Assembly: GCA_045532295.1 (NCBI GenBank) | Contig: JAZSFP010000007.1 | Coordinates: 1-64,000 of the forward strand | Source: UBA10677 sp045532295 | Lineage (GTDB): Bacteria; Bacillota; Clostridia; Christensenellales; Pumilibacteraceae | Direction of reading: 5' to 3' | Length of the DNA stretch: 64,000 bases | In this document: in pieces, positions 8,172-15,947 of the stretch | How the letters are laid out: every line of letters starts with the position of its first letter | Numbering within the stretch: the first letter of the stretch is position 1 | Made by a program: the position numbers and the translations under genes | The notes under the pieces: generated by a model | Database searches by the model: none | What the model was told of the DNA's origin: nothing | The model's input: the letters and a program-made list of their open reading frames with translations, nothing else

Positions 8172-9452
8172 ATGAAAAAAGTACAAGTAGCAATTATGGG
8201 CATAGGAACGGTTGGTGGCGGAACTTACGATATCTTAACGCAAAACCACGACAAAATTTTAGCGTCCTACGGCGTTGATATAACGGTAAAGAAAGTACTT
8301 GATAAAGACGAGGCTCGCCTTAAAGCCAAGGTTCAGCCTGATCAAATCACTACCGACCTTAACGATATCCTCTCTGACCCCGAAATCTCTATCGTAGTAG
8401 AGGTTATGGGCGGCGTAGAACCTGCAAAAACTTTCATTACGAAAGCGCTCAACGCAGGAAAGAGCGTAGTTACCGCTAATAAGGAACTCATCTCTAAGCA
8501 CTGGAGCGAAATCGAAGAAGTGGCCAAAAAGAATAACGTAGGTCTTTACTTCGAGGCGTCTTGCGTAGGCGGTGTCCCCGTTATTCGCACGCTCAACGAA
8601 AGTCTTCAGGGCGACAAGATTTGCTCGATTATGGGTATCATCAACGGTACTACCAACTATATCTTAACGAAAATGACCGAAGAGGGTATGAGTTACGAAG
8701 ACGCTCTCCGTCAAGCGCAGGAACTTGGCTTTGCTGAATTTAATCCTACCGCAGATGTAGACGGCTTTGACGCAATGTACAAACTCTCCATCTTGTCTTC
8801 GCTCGCTTTCCATACCTGTATTCCTTATACCTCGATTTATCGCGAAGGTATTACCAAAATAACCAAGGAAGACATAGCGTTCGGTAAGCAAATGGGCTAC
8901 AAGATTAAACTTCTCGCAATCGGAAAGAGAAGAGGCGACGAGGTTGAGGTTCGCGTTCATCCTACCCTCGTTCCCGAAAAGCACCCCCTCGCATCCGTTT
9001 CAGGCTCGTTTAACGCGGTATTTATTAGCGGAGACTTCGTTGACGACGTAATGCTCTACGGTAGAGGCGCGGGCGCTCATCCTACGGGTAGCGCAATCGT
9101 GAGTGATATCGTTTATTGCGCAAAGAGAGAAGAAAACCTCTATACCGACTTCGTTAACAACGGCAAGGTAGCGGATAATATCTCTATCGAGGGCAACTTC
9201 AAGAGTAAATATTACGCGTCGCTTATGGTGGACGACAAGGCGGGCGTGCTTGCAAAAGTAGCGAACGTTTGGGGCGACTGTGGAGTAAGTATTCAACTTA
9301 TCAACCAGTCCGCGAGCGCCAACGACGGAGCAGTTCCTATCGTTATTATGACTCACGAAACGCACGAAGAGGCGGTACGCAAAGCGCTTGGAATTTTAGA
9401 GAGTCTCGATTGCGTTCGCGAAATTCGTTCGGTAATCCGCGTTATTGATTAA
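8172..9452 (+). CDS. hom: homoserine dehydrogenase with ACT domain
   Basis: A 426-residue enzyme reducing aspartate semialdehyde to homoserine, the branch to threonine and methionine. The Rossmann motif lies at residues 6-14 (IMGIGTVGGG). Central motifs GIINGTTNYILTKM and the AxELGFAEFNPTADVDGFDA block are diagnostic. A C-terminal ACT domain (about residues 350-425, SLMVDDKAGVLAKVANVWGD) suggests feedback control by an amino acid, usually threonine. A good GGAG site precedes the ATG. It is the last gene of the transporter-coaX operon. asd, which makes its substrate, is in the separate lysine operon near 45 kb. Confidence 0.95.
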   Translation: MKKVQVAIMGIGTVGGGTYDILTQNHDKILASYGVDITVKKVLDKDEARLKAKVQPDQITTDLNDILSDPEISIVVEVMGGVEPAKTFITKALNAGKSVVTANKELISKHWSEIEEVAKKNNVGLYFEASCVGGVPVIRTLNESLQGDKICSIMGIINGTTNYILTKMTEEGMSYEDALRQAQELGFAEFNPTADVDGFDAMYKLSILSSLAFHTCIPYTSIYREGITKITKEDIAFGKQMGYKIKLLAIGKRRGDEVEVRVHPTLVPEKHPLASVSGSFNAVFISGDFVDDVMLYGRGAGAHPTGSAIVSDIVYCAKREENLYTDFVNNGKVADNISIEGNFKSKYYASLMVDDKAGVLAKVANVWGDCGVSIQLINQSASANDGAVPIVIMTHETHEEAVRKALGILESLDCVREIRSVIRVID

Positions 9453-9520
9453 ACGGCAAGAAAAATACCGCTTTAGTAAAAACTTATTAATAATATTCTT
9501 TATTTTTGGCGCAAAAGTGT

Positions 9521-9550
9521 TTGACAAAGAAAATAGAAATATTGTATAAT
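9521..9550 (+). promoter_or_regulatory. strong sigma-A promoter of the large surface protein
   Basis: Perfect TTGACA at 9521-9526 and perfect TATAAT at 9545-9550 separated by 18 bp. The two hexamers match consensus exactly, fitting the strong codon bias of the gene it serves. Confidence 0.8.
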
Positions 9551-9600
9551 TGATATGTTATAATGCAAATTATGCAAAAATTCATAGGAGAAACAGATTT

Positions 9601-12600
9601 ATGAAGAAAAAACTACTCGCTGGATTATGCGCGCTTGTACTTGCCTTCACCTTCGGTTTAGGCGCAATTGCGTATCTTCCCACCCAAACTGCTTACGCAG
9701 CAACCGTGCAGGCAAACCTCTCAATCTCCCTTCCTTCCGAAGTAGAGTATATGAGCGAAGTAACCGTTCCTGCAGACTCCGTATTTACCACCTTATCGGT
9801 AACCGCTCCCAACGGCAAGACTGTAACGCTTGACGGCGGAAAGTTCACGGCTGACCAAATCGGTAACTATGTGGTAACCTACAAGAACGACGCTGGTCTT
9901 TCTTATTCGTTCAGAATTTACAGTTCTATCGAAGAAGATTTCGAACTCGTTGTAAAGAATGATTACTCTATTCCTACCATCGTTAAGAAGGGCGCAACTT
10001 TAACTCTTCCCGTGGCAGAAGTTGGCTACTACGACGAAGACGGCAACTGGGTTAAGGACGAGAGCGCTACTTACGAAGTAGAGCCCGTAACCGCAACCGT
10101 TGCTGAGGGTGTAGCAACCTTCGCCGACGCAGGTAGCGCGTTCCTTACTTACGTAGCAAAGGTTATGAACGGAACTAAGGTTCTTACCAAGACCTACGAA
10201 GTAAAGGTTCAAGAAGAATTCGAAGACAAGAAAGCGCCCACCCTTTCGGTAAGCAACGTTCCTTCTTCGGGTAACACTAATATGGCTGTAACTCTTCCTA
10301 AGGCAACCGCAACCGATACTTACGACGATAACGTTCAAGTTGCAGTAACCGTAAAGAAGAACGGCGTAAACGTAAAGACTGCTACCGTTGACGATAACGG
10401 CATCGGTTCTATCGCAGACGGCGCGCAAGACGCAATCTTCGATAACGCTAACAATATGACCTTCTATCCCGCTGAAGACGGCGACTACAAGGTAACTTAT
10501 CAAGCAATCGACGATTCTAACAACAAGAGCGCAGAGTGGACTTACACCATTACCGTAAGCGACAAGAAAGCGCCCGTTATGACGATTGACAACACCATCA
10601 TCCCTGCAAAGTGGGGCTACGAAACCGTAACCAACATCGCAGACGATGCTGACGCAACCCTCAAGTTCCCCGTTCCCGAGTTCTATGATAATAAGGATAA
10701 AGCAGAGGACGTAGTAATTGAAGTTACTATTAAAGATCCCGAGGCTAAGACGGTCGTTAAGTTTGACAACATCAACAAGGCTGAGGCTCCCAAGTACACC
10801 AACGCTCAACTCAACAAGGAACTTACCTACAAGAAAGACGGCAAAACCTTTACCGTAGACGGACTTAACTATAAAGAATATGTTGATGCAGTAAAGAGCG
10901 CTGACTATCAAGCAGAAGGCGACTACACCATCACCTATTCGGCTAAGGATGCTCGTGGAAACAAGAGCACCAAGTCCTACACCATCAACCTTTCCGCAGA
11001 ATTCGTTGATGAGGCAGAAGTATCCGCAACCTTCAAATCCTATGAAAAGAATATAGTAGTAAAGGGCAACAAAGTAGAGTACACCGTGCCCACCGCAGTA
11101 TGCACCAGCGCAGTTGACTCTAACCTTACCGTTGCTTATACTGCAAACGGCTTAGAAGTTAAAGCAGGCGAAATCGTTACTATCGAAAAGACCAACACTG
11201 GTTACGCGCTCGTAACTGAAAATGGTTCTGAAGATATAACTGCTAACACCCTTGACTTCGTAGTAACCGCAACTTCCGATGCTGGTAACAGCGCAACCGC
11301 AACTGCTACCGTAACCATCGTAACTCCCGACACCTACACCTACTCCTTAAACGGTGTCGTAGACGCTACTGGCCTTACCGCTGACGCTGATAAGCACTCC
11401 GTTCAAGGCGTAATCGTAGTTCCCAACGTAGTTAAGCACGCAGTTGGCGTAGAACTTGGTATTATGAACGAAGAGGGCGAATACCTCACCTCCTTCGAGG
11501 CAGAAGTTGTTTCCCTTAATCAATCCGGTACTTACGGATACGCAATCCGCAACATTTCGTTCGCTGGTGGCGCTGGTAAGTACTACCTCGTAGTAAGCGC
11601 TTACGATATCGCAGGTGGCAGAAAGACCTCCATCACTGAAATCGTAGTAGGCGATGCAACCTCTTCCGACGACGTAATCGTAGTTCCCACCGCAGCGCTC
11701 AACGTAGATAGCGCAAACGCAAACGCAGCAATCAACTTCGCTAACAATGAAATTAAGATTAGCAAGAGCGAAATGACTGCAGCAGGCTTTACCTACGATG
11801 CAAGCGCTCACGCATTAGCAGTAGCGCGCGTTATCAAGGGCGGTAAGTTCGCAATTATCGGCGACACTATGACCGCTATGAACGAAGGCGCATACTCCGT
11901 AACCGAGAAACTCGTTGTTCTTGACCTTAATAACGACGGCGCTGACGTAGTAGTTGGCGACGATATGAAGGCTCTCCTTGATAGCAAGAAGACTTCTTCG
12001 ACCGTAGTAGTAAGTGACAACGATGCAGTTAAACTTGAAGTTCAGGGCGAGGCAATGCCTTCTTATAGCGCTCTTAACGCAACCGTAACCGTACCCACCG
12101 TTGCAGCGTACACCACCTCTGCAAACGCAAAGGAAATCGAGTTCAAAGTAACTGCTCCCGATGGAACGGACGTTAAGGTTCTTGGCGACGGCAAAGACAC
12201 CGCTTGGAACTTCGTAACCGCTCAAAACGGTACCTACACTATGACCTTTACCGCAAAGGTTGGTAATAAGGAAGACGCAACCTTCACTTATAACCTCAAG
12301 GCTGGTGACCTCATTGCTCCCGTAATCACCGTAACCGGTTCTCACGCAACCACGATGAAAGCAGGCGAGAGCGAGTTCGCTTACCTCAAGGTAACCGCAA
12401 CCGACGGCACGAACGGTACTGAACTTAAAGACCTTACCTTCACCAAGACCGTATACGGTCCTGACGGAAGCGTAGTTGGTACTCAGATTAGCGGAAAGGG
12501 TGAGACCTACGCTAACAAGACCGCTCCTTCTACCGCGTTCACTCTTGACGAGAGCGGTAAGTACACCGTAAAATACACGGTAACCGATGCTGCTGGCAAC

Positions 12601-12768
12601 GTAGCAACCAAGGAATTTGAAATCACCGTAACTTCTACCACTGGTAATAGCGGTATTTCCCTTGCAGCGCTTTCCACCATCCTTATCGTAGTAGGCGTAC
12701 TTCTTATCGCAGGCGTAATCGTATACCTTTTCAGATTCCGCAAAGTTGATAAGAGCAAGAAAAACTAA
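9601..12768 (+). CDS. large secreted surface protein with Ig-like repeats and C-terminal membrane anchor
   Basis: 1,055 residues starting at ATG 9601 behind AGGAGAAACAG; an in-frame ATG at 9550 overlaps the promoter and is unlikely. A signal peptide (MKKKLLAGLCALVLAFTFGL, cleavage near AYA-A at 33-34) leads to a string of beta-sandwich modules. Three modules open alike: DKKAPTLSV near 209, DKKAPVMTI near 321 and DLIAPVITV near 903. A transmembrane helix at about 1017-1045 and a basic tail (RKVDKSKKN) anchor the C-terminus; there is no LPXTG. Codons are strongly biased to GTA, ACC, AAC and GCA, unlike its neighbours, as expected for a very abundant envelope protein. It may be an S-layer-like or adhesive protein; the ligand is unknown. 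Confidence 0.85.
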   Translation: MKKKLLAGLCALVLAFTFGLGAIAYLPTQTAYAATVQANLSISLPSEVEYMSEVTVPADSVFTTLSVTAPNGKTVTLDGGKFTADQIGNYVVTYKNDAGLSYSFRIYSSIEEDFELVVKNDYSIPTIVKKGATLTLPVAEVGYYDEDGNWVKDESATYEVEPVTATVAEGVATFADAGSAFLTYVAKVMNGTKVLTKTYEVKVQEEFEDKKAPTLSVSNVPSSGNTNMAVTLPKATATDTYDDNVQVAVTVKKNGVNVKTATVDDNGIGSIADGAQDAIFDNANNMTFYPAEDGDYKVTYQAIDDSNNKSAEWTYTITVSDKKAPVMTIDNTIIPAKWGYETVTNIADDADATLKFPVPEFYDNKDKAEDVVIEVTIKDPEAKTVVKFDNINKAEAPKYTNAQLNKELTYKKDGKTFTVDGLNYKEYVDAVKSADYQAEGDYTITYSAKDARGNKSTKSYTINLSAEFVDEAEVSATFKSYEKNIVVKGNKVEYTVPTAVCTSAVDSNLTVAYTANGLEVKAGEIVTIEKTNTGYALVTENGSEDITANTLDFVVTATSDAGNSATATATVTIVTPDTYTYSLNGVVDATGLTADADKHSVQGVIVVPNVVKHAVGVELGIMNEEGEYLTSFEAEVVSLNQSGTYGYAIRNISFAGGAGKYYLVVSAYDIAGGRKTSITEIVVGDATSSDDVIVVPTAALNVDSANANAAINFANNEIKISKSEMTAAGFTYDASAHALAVARVIKGGKFAIIGDTMTAMNEGAYSVTEKLVVLDLNNDGADVVVGDDMKALLDSKKTSSTVVVSDNDAVKLEVQGEAMPSYSALNATVTVPTVAAYTTSANAKEIEFKVTAPDGTDVKVLGDGKDTAWNFVTAQNGTYTMTFTAKVGNKEDATFTYNLKAGDLIAPVITVTGSHATTMKAGESEFAYLKVTATDGTNGTELKDLTFTKTVYGPDGSVVGTQISGKGETYANKTAPSTAFTLDESGKYTVKYTVTDAAGNVATKEFEITVTSTTGNSGISLAALSTILIVVGVLLIAGVIVYLFRFRKVDKSKKN

Positions 12769-12783
12769 TCACTAACTATCACA

Positions 12784-12816
12784 AAAGAGCGGTTCGGATA
12801 TACTGAACCGCTCTTT
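12784..12816 (+). terminator. strong intrinsic terminator
   Basis: A perfect 12-bp inverted repeat (AAAGAGCGGTTC with GAACCGCTCTTT) around a 9-nt loop directly after the surface-protein gene. The symmetrical A and T flanks could stop transcription in both directions. Confidence 0.85.
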
Positions 12817-12829
12817 CTATATAAAAATT

Positions 12830-14032
12830 ATGAGCATAATTCCCGACAAAAAAGAATACAAAAACTGCACTCGTGAAATCGTCGATAGATTTGTCGACGC
12901 TATTTCCGCGCGCAAAATTGCAAATAAGGTAGCCTTTTCTTCGGCAAATGAACGCTCGCATCAAGAAGTCCACGGTTTCAAGGCAAAGGATAAAAAAGCA
13001 ACGATAGTATTTGATACTAAAGCGCAAATGCTAACGATTACCGCCTTTGGAGAAACTTTCGTTTCGCTTGATAAACTCTACGGTTCGCTTTTAACCAAAA
13101 AACAAGAGATAAAGAAACAAGAACCAAAGAAAGAACAAACGAAAAAAACCACGAAAAAAGCAGAGAAGAAACCTGAACCTCCTAAAACTGAAAAGAAAAA
13201 AGAGGAAGAGGAAACTACGGGTGGTAACATATCCTTAAAGAAGTTCAATAAAAAACGCTTTGATGAAGTTATAAACAAACTTAAAAAAGACAAGAACAAG
13301 TATAAACTCAAAAAGGAAAGTCATCTTGATAAAGACAAGGCAACCGAACTTATAACTTATATTGCGTCTAATGGCTCACAAAAAGCGAAAATTCGCTTTA
13401 TGCCTAAGAAACAGGTACTGCAACTGCAAGGTAAACAAGGTACTCTATTTGCCGAATTAAGCCTACTTTTAAGCGCAGAAACAGATTTTAAGAGCGCTCT
13501 ATCCGCTCATATCGAGCAAAGCAAACCCGACAAAAAAGCAACGGAAGTAGAACGCCAACTAAAGAAACTTATTCCAAGCGCGCTCCCGTATCTAACGGAT
13601 ACGCCGAAATTAAATTTTTCTATTGCAGTAGTGGAAATTCTCAATTCCGAAGTAGAGCATCTTGATTATTCAATGCTTTTCTTGCCTGCGTTTAGAGGTC
13701 TTGAAGGACTAATCTTTAATATACAACAAGCGCAAGGAATAGAAGTAAAAATGATAGGTCAAGCGTACGAAAAAGAGGAGGGCAACTACGTTCTAAAAGC
13801 CTCCTATCGCCGTAAAATCAACAGCATCGTGTACGCTGAAGTCCTTGCTTCGCTTTATCGCGAATATTTTGCAACGCGCAATTACTACACGCACTCCGAA
13901 AATCCATCAGTAAGCGGTAGTCGAGTAGTGTCTTCACGCGCTGAGGCAAGGGAAATATTCAATCATATTTTAAAAACGGTAGAATATAACTGCAAAAAAC
14001 TTACTGAAATCAACTTCTCATTAAAAGGTTAA
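12830..14032 (+). CDS. RnlA-like HEPN ribonuclease (RNase LS family), orphan
   Basis: 400 residues. Two related N-terminal modules, about 8-85 and 140-215, each have the pattern helix-(charged)-strand-strand (KKATIVFDTKAQMLTITAFG and QKAKIRFMPKKQVLQLQGKQ). They are separated by a Lys/Glu/Pro-rich linker. This matches the two TBP-like repeats of RnlA. The C-terminal helical part ends in a HEPN motif, Arg350-x4-His355 (RNYYTH), the catalytic signature of RNase LS. RnlA in E. coli is paired with antitoxin RnlB; no RnlB-sized gene adjoins here. The gene is 2 bp upstream of a PHP phosphatase. Assignment rests on motif and architecture read by eye. Confidence 0.6.
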   Translation: MSIIPDKKEYKNCTREIVDRFVDAISARKIANKVAFSSANERSHQEVHGFKAKDKKATIVFDTKAQMLTITAFGETFVSLDKLYGSLLTKKQEIKKQEPKKEQTKKTTKKAEKKPEPPKTEKKKEEEETTGGNISLKKFNKKRFDEVINKLKKDKNKYKLKKESHLDKDKATELITYIASNGSQKAKIRFMPKKQVLQLQGKQGTLFAELSLLLSAETDFKSALSAHIEQSKPDKKATEVERQLKKLIPSALPYLTDTPKLNFSIAVVEILNSEVEHLDYSMLFLPAFRGLEGLIFNIQQAQGIEVKMIGQAYEKEEGNYVLKASYRRKINSIVYAEVLASLYREYFATRNYYTHSENPSVSGSRVVSSRAEAREIFNHILKTVEYNCKKLTEINFSLKG

Positions 14033-14034
14033 TT

Positions 14035-14847
14035 ATGAAATACTTACAAAATTTACATCAACATAGCGTCTATTGTGACGGAAAGGATACTCCTCGCGAA
14101 GTAGTGGAAATGGCAATCGAGCGTGGCTTTGACTCCGTGGGTTTTTCTTCGCACTCGCCCACGAGGTTTTCCGAAAACTATCCTATGCGAATTGAACGCG
14201 TCCAAAACTATATCAATGAAGTTAACGCGCTTAAGGATGAGTATAAGGATAGAATAGCCGTTTATCTTGGCATCGAACTTGATAAAGAAAGCAAAATGGA
14301 TATTACGCCGTTTGAATATGTAATAGCCTCTTCGCACTATGTGTTTGCTCCCGACGGCGAACGCTTTATGGTTGACCTTTGCATTGAAGAAACCAAGAGA
14401 GCGATTGAAAAATTCAACTCGCCTTATGCGTATGTCGAGGCTTATTATAAGGAATTACTTAAAATTCCTTGCCCTAATAAACCAAATTTTGTAGCGCACT
14501 TTGACCTCGTAACTAAATTCCAAGAAAAAGAAACGCTTTTTGATGAAAAAGACAAACGATATCGCGATATAACCATTGATACGCTACGAACTCTTTCTAA
14601 AGAATTTAAACTATTTGAAATCAACTCAGGCGCAATATCAAGAGGATACCGCACTTCGCCGTATCCTGCCGGCTTTATTTTAGACGAGATGAAAACGCTT
14701 GGTATAGGTGTAGTAATCACCTCTGATTGTCACGATAAAAACCATATCGACTGCGCATTCAACGAGTCTGAAAAGATTTTGCGTACTCACGGCTTTACTG
14801 AACATTTCGTCTTTAAGAACGGCGTATTCGTACCTGAAAAATTATGA
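14035..14847 (+). CDS. PHP-family phosphatase, histidinol-phosphatase type
   Basis: 270 residues with the PHP metal-binding pattern: HQHSVYCDG at the N-terminus (first two His), SSHSP near residue 40, a central conserved His (AHFDLVTKF) and the C-terminal TSDCHDK. The length and the EINSGAISRG motif are those of HisK/HisJ-type histidinol-phosphatases, which remove phosphate in the penultimate step of histidine synthesis. No other his gene is nearby, so the substrate could be different. It follows the RnlA-like gene by 2 bp and shares its transcript. Confidence 0.8.
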   Translation: MKYLQNLHQHSVYCDGKDTPREVVEMAIERGFDSVGFSSHSPTRFSENYPMRIERVQNYINEVNALKDEYKDRIAVYLGIELDKESKMDITPFEYVIASSHYVFAPDGERFMVDLCIEETKRAIEKFNSPYAYVEAYYKELLKIPCPNKPNFVAHFDLVTKFQEKETLFDEKDKRYRDITIDTLRTLSKEFKLFEINSGAISRGYRTSPYPAGFILDEMKTLGIGVVITSDCHDKNHIDCAFNESEKILRTHGFTEHFVFKNGVFVPEKL

Positions 14848-14854
14848 CAAAAAT

Positions 14855-14886
14855 AAAAATTCGTCAAAAAACATTGACGGATTTTT
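14855..14886 (+). terminator. intrinsic terminator after the PHP phosphatase gene
   Basis: AAAAATTCGTCAA pairs with TTGACGGATTTTT (one G-U pair) around a 6-nt loop, ending in a T run, 8 bp after the stop. Confidence 0.8.
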
Positions 14887-14915
14887 ATTATTTTTTCACA
14901 AATGCTTAAAAAAAG

Positions 14916-14944
14916 TTGAAAAATAATGAACTTCGTGTTATAAT
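14916..14944 (+). promoter_or_regulatory. recX promoter, apparently giving a leaderless mRNA
   Basis: TTGAAA at 14916-14921 and TATAAT at 14939-14944 with 17-bp spacing. Only 6 nt separate the -10 hexamer from the ATG at 14951, so transcription should begin at or next to the start codon. No Shine-Dalgarno is present. Confidence 0.7.
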
Positions 14945-14950
14945 GTAAAT

Positions 14951-15601
14951 ATGGCAAGGATAACTGATATAAAAAAACAAACCAAGAATAAGAATAGGGT
15001 AAATTTATATATCGACAACGAATTTTTCTGTGGACTTGAGGCAATTACCGTTGCCAAGTTTAGATTAAATATAGGCGACGAAATTAACCCCGTAGAACTT
15101 AAGGAAATGGTTTTTGATAGCGAAGTAAGTTCAGCGTTCGACAAGGCGTTACACTATACTTCTTATCGCAATCGCACCACGGACGAAATAAGGCGATATC
15201 TTGCCGACGGCTATCCCGAGGAAGTAATTCAAACGGTAATAAACAAACTTGAGTATTATAACTATGTAAATGACCAACAGTTTTGCAACGACTACGCCGT
15301 TACCCATTATAAAACGAATAGCCGATACGCAATAAGACAAAACCTTATGCGTTACTGTTCAAATAATATGATAATTGACACTGCTTGCGAAAGCATTACA
15401 GACGAGATGGAAGTGGAATCTGCTTGCAGGTGCGCGTGTAAATACCTAACTCGTAATAGAGGAACGAAAGCCAAACTTTTTTTAAAACTTCGCGCCGCTC
15501 TTTACCAACGCGGATACGACTACGACGCTATTGCTCAAGCAGTAGAGTACGTTCAGGAAAAATTTAAATCGCAACTTGAGAGTGTTGATGATGAAGAATA
15601 A
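14951..15601 (+). CDS. recX: RecX regulatory protein
   Basis: 216 residues, all helical after a short N-terminal segment, with three repeats of the RecX three-helix module (ALHYTSYRNRTTDEIRRYLA; then EYYNYVNDQQFCNDYAVTHY; then YLTRNRGTKAKLFLKLRAAL). RecX binds RecA filaments and restrains recombination and the damage response. The length fits the family. The start codon sits 6 nt from its -10 box, so translation is probably leaderless. The stop overlaps acpS. RecA is not in the window. Confidence 0.9.
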   Translation: MARITDIKKQTKNKNRVNLYIDNEFFCGLEAITVAKFRLNIGDEINPVELKEMVFDSEVSSAFDKALHYTSYRNRTTDEIRRYLADGYPEEVIQTVINKLEYYNYVNDQQFCNDYAVTHYKTNSRYAIRQNLMRYCSNNMIIDTACESITDEMEVESACRCACKYLTRNRGTKAKLFLKLRAALYQRGYDYDAIAQAVEYVQEKFKSQLESVDDEE

Positions 15602-15947
15602 AGTCGGCGTAGATATAGTACATATTCCGCGCATAAAAAAAGCGTTGGAAAACCCCACTTTTATAAAGCGTATTTATACCGAAAAAGAGATAACGTATTG
15701 CGAAAACAAGAACAATCCGTTCAATTCTTTTGCGGGAATTTACGCAGCCAAAGAGGCTTTTTTTAAGGCGACCGGACGCGGTGTAACGCTCGCTTTTCAC
15801 GAAGTGCAAGTTGCTTATAGCGAAAGTGGCGCGCCCGTATACAGTTTTAACGGAGCAATGCAAAAATATAACGAAAAAGCAAGTCTATCCATTTCCCACG
15901 ATGGCGAGTATGCCGTTGCGTTCTGCATTTTGGAGGAAAATCAATGA
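15588..15947 (+). CDS. acpS: holo-[acyl-carrier-protein] synthase
   Basis: About 119 residues; it transfers 4'-phosphopantetheine from CoA to acyl carrier protein. The N-terminal VGVDIVHIPRI carries the metal-binding Asp and the AAKEAFFKATGRG motif carries the catalytic Glu. Both are intact. Two adjacent ATGs (15588, 15591) inside recX could start it; the weak GAGAG upstream fits either. It overlaps the end of recX and its own stop overlaps the next start (ATGA). Confidence 0.92.
   Translation: MMKNKVGVDIVHIPRIKKALENPTFIKRIYTEKEITYCENKNNPFNSFAGIYAAKEAFFKATGRGVTLAFHEVQVAYSESGAPVYSFNGAMQKYNEKASLSISHDGEYAVAFCILEENQ

Noticed and set aside
10000..10911. Long antisense frames inside the large surface-protein gene
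   Set aside because: Caused by the extreme codon bias of the sense gene; no start signal and no motif.
14035..14340. RnlB antitoxin next to the RnlA-like gene
   Set aside because: The adjacent gene is clearly a PHP phosphatase, and no other small gene fits between the neighbours.
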